From Bacillota bacterium (GTDB taxonomy: Bacteria > Bacillota > Clostridia > Lachnospirales > Lachnospiraceae), in NCBI GenBank assembly GCA_023442465.1, contig JAEZZQ010000015.1, forward strand, positions 434,001 through 498,000: DNA of 64,000 nt, given 5' to 3'. The first letter of the stretch is position 1; each line of letters begins with the position of its first letter. Shown piece by piece: positions 1-7,492 of the stretch. The notes under the pieces were generated by a model. That model was not told the DNA's origin. It searched no databases and was given only the letters and a program-made list of their open reading frames with translations. The translations under genes and the position numbers were made by a program.

Positions 1-188
1 TCTCCCAGCACGCTGATCCATGCCTTGCATGTCTTTAAGTCCGGAGACACTTCCACCGATACCACTGAGGTAAGCGGGCTGATACGCGGGTCCTTGATTC
101 CGCCGCGTATGATTTCAGCCAAAGCTCTCTGCACTTCCCCGTTGATCCGTGTATTCTTTAAACTATTTTTTCTCATATCATCATCCAT
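1..188 (-). CDS. rbfA: Ribosome-binding factor A, N-terminal part (cut by window edge)
   Basis: The minus-strand translation begins MDDDMRKNSLKNTRING and continues through GEVQRALAEIIRGGIKDPR, the typical start of RbfA, a cold-shock and 30S maturation factor that binds the 16S rRNA 5' helix. About 62 residues are visible and the rest lies beyond base 1. The first ATG (188) is preceded closely by AAGGA. The second ATG (176) matches the usual family start (MRKNS), so the true start could be either. The gene follows infB by 37 bases in the same direction, the normal place for rbfA in the nusA-infB operon. Confidence 0.85.
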   Translation of the reverse strand, partial: MDDDMRKNSLKNTRINGEVQRALAEIIRGGIKDPRISPLTSVVSVEVSPDLKTCKAWISVLG

Positions 189-225
189 TTCCTTCAAGGC
201 CGTACCGCGCCAGATATAAAACTCC

Positions 226-3200
226 TTAGCGGGGTACCTCTACCATAATATAAGCCTCTACGATATCCAACTCCTGTATCTGGTCGAAGCTTTCAAATAC
301 AAGACCGCACTCGAATCCGGCTTTTACTTCCTTGACGTCGTCCTTGAATCTCTTAAGAGAAGCCAGCTCGCCTTCGAAGATCTGCTCGCCCTCTCTCGTA
401 ACGCGAACCTTACAGTCTCTTTTGAACATGCCGTCCAGCACATAAGAGCCTGCAATATTGCCGATTGCCGATGCTTTGAATATCTGGCGCACCTCCGCAT
501 GGCCGATTACCTTCTCTTCGAATACGGGGTCTAACATACCCTTCATCGCCGCCTCAATATCCTCTATCGCCTGATAAATGACCTTGTAAAGTCTGATATC
601 TACGCCTTCCCTCTCCGATATGGTCTTAGCCATAGCGTCCGGTCTGACGTTGAAGCCGATGATGATTGCCTGCGAAGCCGATGCCAGCGATACGTCCGAC
701 TCGTTGATAGCGCCTACGCCGCCATGAATACACTTTACTACCACTTCGTCGTTGGAAAGCTTGAGAAGACTCTGCTTTACTGCTTCCACGCTTCCTTGTA
801 CGTCGGCCTTTACGATCAGGTTGAGTTCTTTCAAATTGCCTGCCTGAATCTTCGTAAAGAGATCATCAAGAGACATCTTGGCCTTAGTATCCTCAAGCAT
901 CTTTTCTTTATTCTGAGAAAGATAGGTTTCTGCATAAGTTTTTGCAGTCTTATCGTTTTCGTGAGCGATGAACACTTCTCCTGCGCTGGGCACGTCGGAA
1001 AGTCCTAAAATTTCTACCGGAGTGGAAGGAAGCGCTTCTTTTACCCGTCTTCCCTTATCGTCGATCATAGCCCTAACTTTACCGTGACATGCTCCCGCGG
1101 AAATAAAATCTCCCACATAAAGAGTACCTTTTTGTACCAGCACAGTGGCAACCGGACCTCTTCCCTTATCCAATTCCGCCTCGATGACGAGACCTCTTGC
1201 ACGTCTTTCAGGGTTTGCCTTAAGCTCCAGAATTTCTGCCGTAAGCAGGATGGTTTCTAACAGCGTATCGATGCCTTCTCCTGATTTTGCAGAAACGGGT
1301 ACGAATTCTGTCGTTCCGCCCCAATCTACAGGGATCAATTCGTATTCTGTCATTTCCTGCTTTACACGGTCCATATTGGCACTGGGTTTATCTATCTTGT
1401 TGACAGCCACGATGATTTCGATACCTGCCGCCTTCGCATGGTTGATTGCCTCTACTGTCTGAGGCATTACGCCGTCATCTGCCGCAACTACGAGTATGGC
1501 GATATCCGTGGAATTCGCCCCGCGCATACGCATTGCGGTAAAGGCCTCATGGCCCGGCGTGTCGAGGAAAGTAATCTTCTGATCGTTAACATTTACCGTA
1601 TAAGCACCGATGTGCTGTGTAATGCCGCCGGCTTCCTTATCGATCACGTTGGTCTTACGGATAGCATCTAACAGCGAAGTCTTTCCATGGTCGACATGAC
1701 CCATAACACATATGACAGGGGGCCTTGCAGCCAACTCTTCCTCTTTTTCGTCTTCTTCCTTTAACAGTTCTTCGATGACGTCAACTTTTACCTCTCTTTC
1801 GCAGATAATATCGTATTCGATCGCGATATTTTCCGCTTCTTCAAAGGAAAGCTCGGAATTCACCGTTACAATCTGGCCCTGAAGGAACAGCTTTTTAATG
1901 ATGGCCGAGGGCTGCAGTTTCATTTTATCCGCAAAATCTTTAATCGTGATGGATTCCGGCACTGTAATTACTTTAATCTGCTCTTCCTTTGCATCTTCTG
2001 CCCTCTTTTCCGGTTTGATGAATCTGCCGGCCTTATTTTTGTTCAGTGTTTTTACATCCTCTTCGTAAATAAAATCTTTTTTGGAACGCTTATCCTTTTC
2101 CTGACTGATTCTGCGCTTTTCTTCATCTCTGTGCTTTTCAGTCTCCTTTACCGGGCTTTCCGGCACAAAGCCTTTGGCAGGCGCAGCTTTTCTGAACTTA
2201 TTGTCCGGCCCAGCATTGCCTCTTCCACCGCCTTCATTATTGTTAAAAGTCCTATTGCCCCTTGTATTAGAAGAATAATTGCGCCTATCACCTTGATTCT
2301 CCTGATTACCTCCATAAGGAGGGCGATTCGTTCCCCGGTTATCATTTCTATTGTCGCTCCGATTTTCAGTTCTGTTATTGTCGGTTCTGTTATTATTGTA
2401 CGGTCTGTTTGCGCTGCCGTCAGTTCTGTTGTTATTATACGGTCTATTGCCGCCGTCAGTTCTGTTGTTATTATACGGTCTGTTTGCGCTGCCGTCAGTT
2501 CTGTTGTTATTATACGGCCTGTTTCCACTGCCGTCAGTTCTAACACCATCAGTTCTGTTGTTATTATACGGTCTGTTTCCGCCGCCGTCAGTCCTGTTGT
2601 TATTATACGGCCTGTTTCCGCCGCCGTCAGTTCTGTTGTTATTATATGGCCTGTTTCCGCCGTCACTTCTAACGCCATCAGTTCTGTTGTTATTATACGG
2701 TCTGTTGCTGCCGCCGTCAGTTCTGTTGTTATTATATGGCCTGCTTCCGCCATCGGTTCTATTGTTATTATACGGTCTGTTTCCGCCGTCGGTTCTGTTG
2801 TTATCACCCCTATTGTTATCTGTTCTTCTGGGTGATTCCGTACTGCCGCTGCGATTATTAGAATAGCTGTTTCTTTCCGCAGTATCCGTCTCTTTCGTAC
2901 TTACTGCCGACATCTGAGTCTCCGTCACGGGAGCTGCTTCCTGCATCGGTTTCGTCTCCTTTTTGGGTGTATTAACAGACGATACCATCGTCACGGGAGG
3001 CGTAGGCGAAGGTGGCGTCAATGGTTTTACCGGACGATAAGGCTCTGCAGCCTTTTTCTGATTTACATTCCCCGGATTGTTATTGCCAGGAGCCGGGGCC
3101 GGTCTTCTCTCACCGCCCTGCTGCTGGGGCTTTTGTCCCGGCATCTTGCTGTTGTGAGGATTGCTCACAAAAATAATTTTCTTCTTTTTCTTAGGTATCT

Positions 3201-3411
3201 CTGCTGTTTCCTGCTCTGCTTTTACAACTTCCTGCTTCGTCGTCTCAGCCCTCTCTTTCCCAAATTGCTTTCTTATAAGCGCTACTGCATCGTCTTCGAT
3301 GGAACTTTGCGGTGCCTTAGCTTCTATTCCCTTTTCTTGTAGAAAAGAGATAATATCTTTACTCTGTTTATCTAATTCTTTCGCAAGCTCATGTACTTTC
3401 ATTTTCGCCAT
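226..3411 (-). CDS. infB: Translation initiation factor IF-2 with repetitive Asn-rich N-terminus
   Basis: GTPase that positions initiator fMet-tRNA on the 30S subunit and promotes subunit joining. The start is the ATG at 3411 (MAKMKVHELAKEL), because GGAGG sits 8 bases upstream; an in-frame GTG two codons earlier is too close to that site. An IF2_N module begins the protein. A long Lys/Pro/Asn-rich linker follows, containing ten RPYNNNRTD repeats. A second IF2_N-like segment comes next (around ESITIKDFADKMKLQPSAII). The G domain shows GHVDHGKT near residue 569, DTPGHE near 615 and NKID near 670, then the C-terminal domains. At about 1061 aa it is longer than most IF2 proteins, and the extra length is the linker. 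It lies in the ylxQ-infB-rbfA operon, 16 bases after ylxQ. Confidence 0.97.
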   Translation of the reverse strand: MAKMKVHELAKELDKQSKDIISFLQEKGIEAKAPQSSIEDDAVALIRKQFGKERAETTKQEVVKAEQETAEIPKKKKKIIFVSNPHNSKMPGQKPQQQGGERRPAPAPGNNNPGNVNQKKAAEPYRPVKPLTPPSPTPPVTMVSSVNTPKKETKPMQEAAPVTETQMSAVSTKETDTAERNSYSNNRSGSTESPRRTDNNRGDNNRTDGGNRPYNNNRTDGGSRPYNNNRTDGGSNRPYNNNRTDGVRSDGGNRPYNNNRTDGGGNRPYNNNRTDGGGNRPYNNNRTDGVRTDGSGNRPYNNNRTDGSANRPYNNNRTDGGNRPYNNNRTDGSANRPYNNNRTDNNRTENRSDNRNDNRGTNRPPYGGNQENQGDRRNYSSNTRGNRTFNNNEGGGRGNAGPDNKFRKAAPAKGFVPESPVKETEKHRDEEKRRISQEKDKRSKKDFIYEEDVKTLNKNKAGRFIKPEKRAEDAKEEQIKVITVPESITIKDFADKMKLQPSAIIKKLFLQGQIVTVNSELSFEEAENIAIEYDIICEREVKVDVIEELLKEEDEKEEELAARPPVICVMGHVDHGKTSLLDAIRKTNVIDKEAGGITQHIGAYTVNVNDQKITFLDTPGHEAFTAMRMRGANSTDIAILVVAADDGVMPQTVEAINHAKAAGIEIIVAVNKIDKPSANMDRVKQEMTEYELIPVDWGGTTEFVPVSAKSGEGIDTLLETILLTAEILELKANPERRARGLVIEAELDKGRGPVATVLVQKGTLYVGDFISAGACHGKVRAMIDDKGRRVKEALPSTPVEILGLSDVPSAGEVFIAHENDKTAKTYAETYLSQNKEKMLEDTKAKMSLDDLFTKIQAGNLKELNLIVKADVQGSVEAVKQSLLKLSNDEVVVKCIHGGVGAINESDVSLASASQAIIIGFNVRPDAMAKTISEREGVDIRLYKVIYQAIEDIEAAMKGMLDPVFEEKVIGHAEVRQIFKASAIGNIAGSYVLDGMFKRDCKVRVTREGEQIFEGELASLKRFKDDVKEVKAGFECGLVFESFDQIQELDIVEAYIMVEVPR
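2370..2800 (-). repeat. Tandem coding repeat in infB (RPYNNNRTD units)
   Basis: Ten copies of a roughly 36-54 base unit encode G-x-N-RPYNNNRTD with small variations (GGS, GSA, GVRTDGSG spacers). The nucleotide units are close copies, so several antisense and offset frames stay open across the array; these are shadows, not genes. The repeat sits in the flexible linker before the G domain, where length change is tolerated. Copy number may differ between strains by slippage or unequal recombination. Confidence 0.9.
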
Positions 3412-3427
3412 GCTCACTACCTCCGTT

Positions 3428-3736
3428 TTATTCTTCTGATGCTTCCAAATGCTTCTTTATGGACTGTGCAAATCCATTATCCGTTACTGCTAATGAAGAT
3501 CGCATTTCTTTACCCATGGCGTGCCCCAGTTCCTCTTTCGTTCCATATTGAAAAAACGGCACATTATAAAAGTCACACATATTGCGAAACATTTTTATGG
3601 TATTATCGGAAGCGTCCTTACTGACTATGACCAATACCGCACTTCCCGTCTTCACTGCTTTTTCTGTTGCTATCTCTCCGCTCACTACATTTCTGGATCT
3701 GGCAGCGAGGCCGAGTAATGAATATATTTTATTCAT
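3428..3736 (-). CDS. ylxQ: L7Ae/L30e-family ribosomal-type RNA-binding protein (YlxQ)
   Basis: This 102-residue protein has the L7Ae/L30e fold signature: MNKIYSLLGLAARSRNVVSGE at the start, then a conserved VLVIVSKDASDNT segment and FGTKEELG-like FQYGTKEELGHAMGK. The family binds kink-turn RNA, and YlxQ is the usual partner between rnpM/ylxR and infB. It overlaps the end of rnpM by 4 bases (ATGA), indicating translational coupling, and ends 16 bases before infB. Its cellular role is poorly defined; only RNA binding follows from the fold. Confidence 0.9.
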   Translation of the reverse strand: MNKIYSLLGLAARSRNVVSGEIATEKAVKTGSAVLVIVSKDASDNTIKMFRNMCDFYNVPFFQYGTKEELGHAMGKEMRSSLAVTDNGFAQSIKKHLEASEE

Positions 3737-3996
3737 TCTCCTCTGAACTCCTTCTCCAGCTTTTCATAAACTTCATCTGGAATACTCATTTTGAAAGACC
3801 GCTCAAGTCCTTTATTCTTTCTTGCCTTTTTGAGGCATTCCTCAGAAATACAAACATAAGCGCCTCTTCCGTTTTTTTTGCCTGTTACGTCGAGAATAAT
3901 GTCGTTCTCCGCAGTTTTCAAAACTCGCATCATTTCCTTTTTGCTCTTCATTTCACCGCAGCCTACACATTGTCTCAAAGGGATCTTCTTAGCCAT
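3733..3996 (-). CDS. rnpM: RNase P modulator RnpM (YlxR, DUF448)
   Basis: Short basic protein of 87 aa with the DUF448 hallmarks: RQCVGCGEMKSKKEM near the start, a central GKKNGRGAYVC segment and a C-terminal basic helix. The family binds RNase P RNA in Bacillus subtilis and modulates its activity. The gene follows nusA by 46 bases and overlaps ylxQ by 4 bases, the standard nusA-rnpM-ylxQ-infB order. A good AAAGGG site precedes the ATG. Confidence 0.92.
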   Translation of the reverse strand: MAKKIPLRQCVGCGEMKSKKEMMRVLKTAENDIILDVTGKKNGRGAYVCISEECLKKARKNKGLERSFKMSIPDEVYEKLEKEFRGE

Positions 3997-4042
3997 ATCA
4001 TACCCTTTCTAAACTTATAGTATCAATTGATGCTATAACTGT

Positions 4043-5203
4043 CTATTCTTCTGCCGGAATCTCTTCCGAGCTGTCCTCTTCTACATACTCACCATCATAC
4101 TCTTCATCATATTCCTCGTCATACTCGTCATATTCATCCGCGTAATCCTCATAACGGAATCCCGGCGAATCCTTCGCCTGTGTCTCACTCTTGATGTCTA
4201 TCTTATATCCGGTCAGCCTTGCAGCGAGCCTTGCATTCTGTCCTTCCTTGCCGATTGCCAGGGAAAGCTGATAATCCGGCACTACGACCTTCGCTGTCTT
4301 TTCATCGGGATCTGCAAATACCGCAACGATTTTTGCAGGAGATAATGCATTTTGAATGAGATTGCCGGGATTTTCATCCCAATTGATGATATCTATTTTT
4401 TCTCCGCGCAGCTCTTCCACAATGGAATTCACTCTGGCCCCGTTTAAACCTACACACGCGCCTACAGCATCTACGTTAGGATTGTTGGACCAAACAGCCA
4501 TTTTCGTTCTGCTTCCCGATTCCCTCGCAATGCTCTTAATTTCAACCGTACCGTCCTTAATCTCCGTAACCTCAGACTCGAACAGCCTCTTCACCAGCTC
4601 CGGATGAGTACGGCTAACGAGAATCCTCGGTCCCTTAGGCGTATTCTTCACTTCCAAAATATATACCTTAACTCGTTCCGTAGGCTTGAAAACTTCGCCT
4701 TTTACCTGCTCTGTTTCGTTCAATATTCCGTCAGCTTTTCCTAAGTTTATGCTTATGTTCTTTCCTACATAACGCTGTACAATTCCGGTTACCACATCTT
4801 TTTCTTTTTCATAATACTGGTTATAGATAACACTTCTTTCTTCTTCCCTTATTTTCTGCAGGATAACGTTCTTTGCATTCTGGGTCGCAATACGTCCGAA
4901 TTCTTTGGATTTGATTTCCACGTGAAGAAGGTTTCCGATCTGTGCCCTCTGTGAAATCTCTTTCGCATCATCAAGGGAAATCTGACAGCAATCGTCCTCT
5001 ACCTCTTCCACTACTTCCTTCTCCGCATAACATAAAAAATCGCAGGTTTCTCTGTTAATTTCAACCTTAATGTTATCCGATTTTCCAAAATGATTTTTGC
5101 AAGCTGTAATCAATGAATTCTCAATGGCATCAAACAGTGTTTCTTTGCTGATTTCCTTTTCCTTCTCCAGAATATCCAATGCTTCCATCAATTCTTTGTT
5201 CAT
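4043..5203 (-). CDS. nusA: Transcription termination/antitermination factor NusA
   Basis: RNA polymerase-binding elongation factor that controls pausing, termination and antitermination. The 386 residues show the N-terminal polymerase-binding domain (MNKELMEALDILEKEKEISKE), an S1 domain (GIVQRYVGKNISINLGKADG) and two KH domains (VDAVGACVGLNGARV and SLAIGKEGQNARLAARLTG). The gene ends in a strongly acidic tail rich in Tyr, Asp and Glu (repeated DEYDEEYD-type units). It lacks the extra C-terminal repeats of E. coli NusA, as is usual in Firmicutes. It follows rimP by 44 bases in the same operon. Confidence 0.97.
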   Translation of the reverse strand: MNKELMEALDILEKEKEISKETLFDAIENSLITACKNHFGKSDNIKVEINRETCDFLCYAEKEVVEEVEDDCCQISLDDAKEISQRAQIGNLLHVEIKSKEFGRIATQNAKNVILQKIREEERSVIYNQYYEKEKDVVTGIVQRYVGKNISINLGKADGILNETEQVKGEVFKPTERVKVYILEVKNTPKGPRILVSRTHPELVKRLFESEVTEIKDGTVEIKSIARESGSRTKMAVWSNNPNVDAVGACVGLNGARVNSIVEELRGEKIDIINWDENPGNLIQNALSPAKIVAVFADPDEKTAKVVVPDYQLSLAIGKEGQNARLAARLTGYKIDIKSETQAKDSPGFRYEDYADEYDEYDEEYDEEYDGEYVEEDSSEEIPAEE

Positions 5204-5247
5204 TTTTCTCTTTTCCTTTCTGCTATCTCGTACCGAGATTATCCTCT

Positions 5248-5709
5248 CTAAAAGTCAAGTGCTAATCTGATTAATGCGATATCTGTTCTTTCAAAAACCA
5301 GTTCCTTCTCAGCCTCTATCGTTATGGATTTCTCATCGTATGCTTTCAATACGCCTTTGAACTCCTTACACTTGTCTATCGGTTTATATGTTTTAATTTC
5401 CACTTCTTCCCCGATGCCCTTCTCCAAATGTTTATCTTTTTTCAAGGTTCTTCCAAGCCCCGGGCTGCTCACCTCTAAAATGTAAGCATCACTTATGAAA
5501 TCCTTCTCATCCAACGCATCCGACAACGCACGGCTTACCGCCTCGCAGTCGTTGATGTTCACTCCCTCCGGCTTGTCGATGTAAGCGCGAAGGTAAAAAT
5601 CGCTCCCCTCTTTTACATATTCCACATCGTAAATCTCTACGCCAGCTTCCTCCACTATCGGCTTAAGCAGCTCTTCTGTCCTGTTTTCATATGTTTCTTT
5701 TCTGGACAT
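5248..5709 (-). CDS. rimP: Ribosome maturation factor RimP
   Basis: 30S assembly factor of 153 aa. It has the N-terminal alpha/beta domain with LKPIVEEAGVEIYDVEYVKEG and DKPEGVNINDCEAVSR, the characteristic LEVSSPGLGRTLKKD motif, and a C-terminal SH3-like Sm fold. It is the first gene of the nusA operon here. AGGTG lies upstream of the ATG. No convincing promoter hexamers are visible in the 60 bases before it, although the tRNA terminator just upstream suggests one must be nearby. Confidence 0.95.
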   Translation of the reverse strand: MSRKETYENRTEELLKPIVEEAGVEIYDVEYVKEGSDFYLRAYIDKPEGVNINDCEAVSRALSDALDEKDFISDAYILEVSSPGLGRTLKKDKHLEKGIGEEVEIKTYKPIDKCKEFKGVLKAYDEKSITIEAEKELVFERTDIALIRLALDF

Positions 5710-5775
5710 CTATTCACCTGTTCCTTTCCCAATTTCTAAAAGAAAATTTCTTTCAAAAATTTCCTTTGGAAATTC

Positions 5776-5795
5776 CTGACGGAAACTTCCGTCAG
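5776..5795. other. Perfect 9-bp inverted repeat upstream of rimP
   Basis: CTGACGGAA and TTCCGTCAG flank a 2-base centre. The repeat lies between the tRNA terminator and rimP, in the probable 5' leader of the rimP-nusA operon. It could be an RNA hairpin or a protein site. No T-tract follows it on the minus strand. Confidence 0.45.
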
Positions 5796-5810
5796 AAAAT
5801 CGTTACCCGC

Positions 5811-5838
5811 AAAAAGAGTGGACTCGCAAGTCCACTCT
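5811..5838 (-). terminator. Rho-independent terminator after tRNA-Glu
   Basis: On the minus strand a perfect 10-bp stem (AGAGTGGACT / AGTCCACTCT) closes a 4-base loop and is followed at once by TTTTTGCG. It lies about 80 bases downstream of the tRNA 3' end and upstream of rimP, so it most likely ends the tRNA transcript. Confidence 0.85.
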
Positions 5839-5919
5839 AATCAACAGTAACATATATTCTTCCTATACTATAACACCACATCCTGCTAAATGCAAGGACT
5901 TTCGAAAAAATAATGAAAG

Positions 5920-5991
5920 CAGCTCGTAGGGGAATCGAACCCCTGATTCCGCCGTGAGAGGGCGGCGTCTTAACCGCTTGACCAACGAGCC
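5920..5991 (-). tRNA. tRNA-Glu (anticodon CTC)
   Basis: The 72-base minus-strand sequence folds as a tRNA. It has a 7-bp acceptor (GGCTCGT/ACGAGCT, first pair G-U), a D arm with AAGCGGTTAA, and anticodon stem CCGCC/GGCGG around loop CTCTCAC (anticodon CTC, Glu). The T arm is AGGGG-TTCGATT-CCCCT. The discriminator base is G, and CCA is not encoded (CTT follows). A terminator lies 80 bases downstream. Confidence 0.95.
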
Positions 5992-6046
5992 AGAACGAAT
6001 ACAAATCGAACTTTTCTTCTTGTTCATTTGCCGACCTGCTTATTTT

Positions 6047-6052
6047 ATTATA
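6047..6052 (-). promoter_or_regulatory. Possible -10 box for tRNA-Glu
   Basis: A perfect TATAAT on the minus strand lies about 55 bases before the tRNA 5' end, in an AT-rich stretch. No good -35 hexamer sits at the right spacing (TTGCAA is too close, with a 12-base spacer), so support is partial. Confidence 0.35.
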
Positions 6053-6148
6053 AAACGACTAATATTGCAAGCACTTTTTTATTTTAATTTTGTATTTGTT
6101 CTATTTTTTCATTTTTCTTCTTTTACGAGCCCTGTTTTGTGCCTTATT

Positions 6149-6511
6149 TTATCGCTCCAGCAAGTGGTTTACCGCTTCGATTACCTGCTCTACCTCGAAA
6201 GGTTTGGTAATGAAATCCGCAGCACCTTCCTTAATCGCCTTGACCATCTTCTCTTTCTGCCCGGCAGCGGTAATCATGATTACCTTTACATTCTTGTCCT
6301 CTTCCATTAAATGCTCAAGAGCCTCCAAACCGTTCATAACCGGCATGGTAATATCCAAGGTCACTAAATCCGGCTTCAATTCCCTATATAAACCGATTCC
6401 TTCCTCTCCGTTCGCAGCTTCTCCAACTACCTCATGTCCTGCGCGCTCCAATACTTCCTTCAAAATCTTTCGGGATGTCCTCGAATCGTCTATAATCAAA
6501 ATACTTGCCAT
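6149..6511 (-). CDS. CheY-like single-domain response regulator
   Basis: Receiver domain only, 120 aa. Acidic pair D8-D9, phospho-acceptor D53 (VTLDITMPVMNG), switch Thr81 (IMITAAG) and Lys103 (ITKPF) are all present, so it should be phosphorylatable. With no output domain it probably acts by protein contact, as CheY does on the flagellar switch. It follows a CheX-like phosphatase gene by 31 bases, so the pair may form a signal-and-reset unit. It is not next to the main che operon, and another receiver in the window could be the motor CheY. Confidence 0.88.
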   Translation of the reverse strand: MASILIIDDSRTSRKILKEVLERAGHEVVGEAANGEEGIGLYRELKPDLVTLDITMPVMNGLEALEHLMEEDKNVKVIMITAAGQKEKMVKAIKEGAADFITKPFEVEQVIEAVNHLLER

Positions 6512-6542
6512 AATTATGTCCTCCTATTGATATATGTCTAAA

Positions 6543-7433
6543 TTATACGGAAACGTTAAGGTTTGTGTCCATCGCAATAAAAATTTCTATCCTGCTGTTC
6601 TTAATATATAAGGGAATAACGAGTGCCTTCCCTTCAATCTTTATTCTTCCCTTCTGATAGAACATGGGAGGAACCATATCCACTGAAACTCCTTCTACGC
6701 TCAATGCCGAAGCATACAATCCATTTACGCAGTTGATGAACTCACATACCGAGTCAAAGGCATACAAATCCATCTTTGTAAACTCTTCCTTCGCAAAAGT
6801 GCTGGCAATTGTGAGCAGACTATTCTCTTCTCCTGAAAGCCCGAGCGTTATATTATGCTCTCCTTTTACGTCCTGTAATGCTATATCCTTGAACTCGTAA
6901 TCTTCCACTTCCTCAGAAGGGCCGATTGCAATTCTGGAATCTATCAGCCGGATCACCGTGCGGATAGCGACTCCTGCAAGCTCCTGCGACCGCTCATCAT
7001 CGCTTCTTATGAAAAGAGGTACGATGCGGTCCGCATCTCCGCTCTTCAAATCCTCGATATCGGTGGCTGTAAAACCGGTCTCCTTCCGGTACAGCTCCAG
7101 CGCCTTCTCTATTTCCTCATGTGTCATAATGCCATTCTCTGTCATCGACTGCACGAATACAAGATAAGGATTACCCTGAAGCTTTAGAAGTCTCTCCACC
7201 TGGTTCTCGGTCAGGTAACCCTGCTCTACCGCAATATCACCGAAGCGCTTGTCCTCCTGAGCCTGCCTTCTGTTTATTTTCTCCGCTTCTTCTTCAGTTA
7301 AAAGCTTTTCGGAAACAGCGATAAGTCCCATTTTGACCCGGACCTTCTTCTGATATTCCAATGCCTCTTCCAGCTTACTCGCTGAAATTAAGTTTTTCTC
7401 TACTAAAAATCTCCCAAAAATATGACCAAACAT
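6543..7433 (-). CDS. CheX-like CheY-P phosphatase with N-terminal GspE/MshE-N-like region
   Basis: The 296-residue protein has two parts. Residues 1-130 hold repeated helical segments of the type FGRFLVEKNLISASKLEEAL and FGDIAVEQGYLTENQVERLL, resembling the N-terminal (GspE-N/MshEN) modules of type II secretion ATPases. Residues 150-296 look like CheX/CheC: a D-x3-E-x2-N phosphatase signature (DSVCEFIN, about residues 225-232) followed by NGLYAS and a long beta sheet. CheX dephosphorylates CheY-P, and a cheY-like gene follows directly. The start is supported by GGAGGG 6 bases upstream. No ATPase domain is present. The function of the N-terminal part is not known to me here; MshEN modules can bind c-di-GMP. 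Confidence 0.75.
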   Translation of the reverse strand: MFGHIFGRFLVEKNLISASKLEEALEYQKKVRVKMGLIAVSEKLLTEEEAEKINRRQAQEDKRFGDIAVEQGYLTENQVERLLKLQGNPYLVFVQSMTENGIMTHEEIEKALELYRKETGFTATDIEDLKSGDADRIVPLFIRSDDERSQELAGVAIRTVIRLIDSRIAIGPSEEVEDYEFKDIALQDVKGEHNITLGLSGEENSLLTIASTFAKEEFTKMDLYAFDSVCEFINCVNGLYASALSVEGVSVDMVPPMFYQKGRIKIEGKALVIPLYIKNSRIEIFIAMDTNLNVSV

Positions 7434-7492
7434 ACGTACCCTCCATCTGACATCTTATGTAATACCAAAACTTCCCTTTTATTATATAATAT

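Noticed and set aside
2131..2866. Long open frames on the plus strand and in other frames across the infB repeat.
   Set aside because: They are produced by the repeat unit being stop-free in several frames, have hydrophobic or low-complexity translations, and lie inside a well-supported gene.
5992..6148. Considered a second tRNA or small RNA next to tRNA-Glu.
   Set aside because: No cloverleaf or stable hairpin beyond the AT-rich promoter region.
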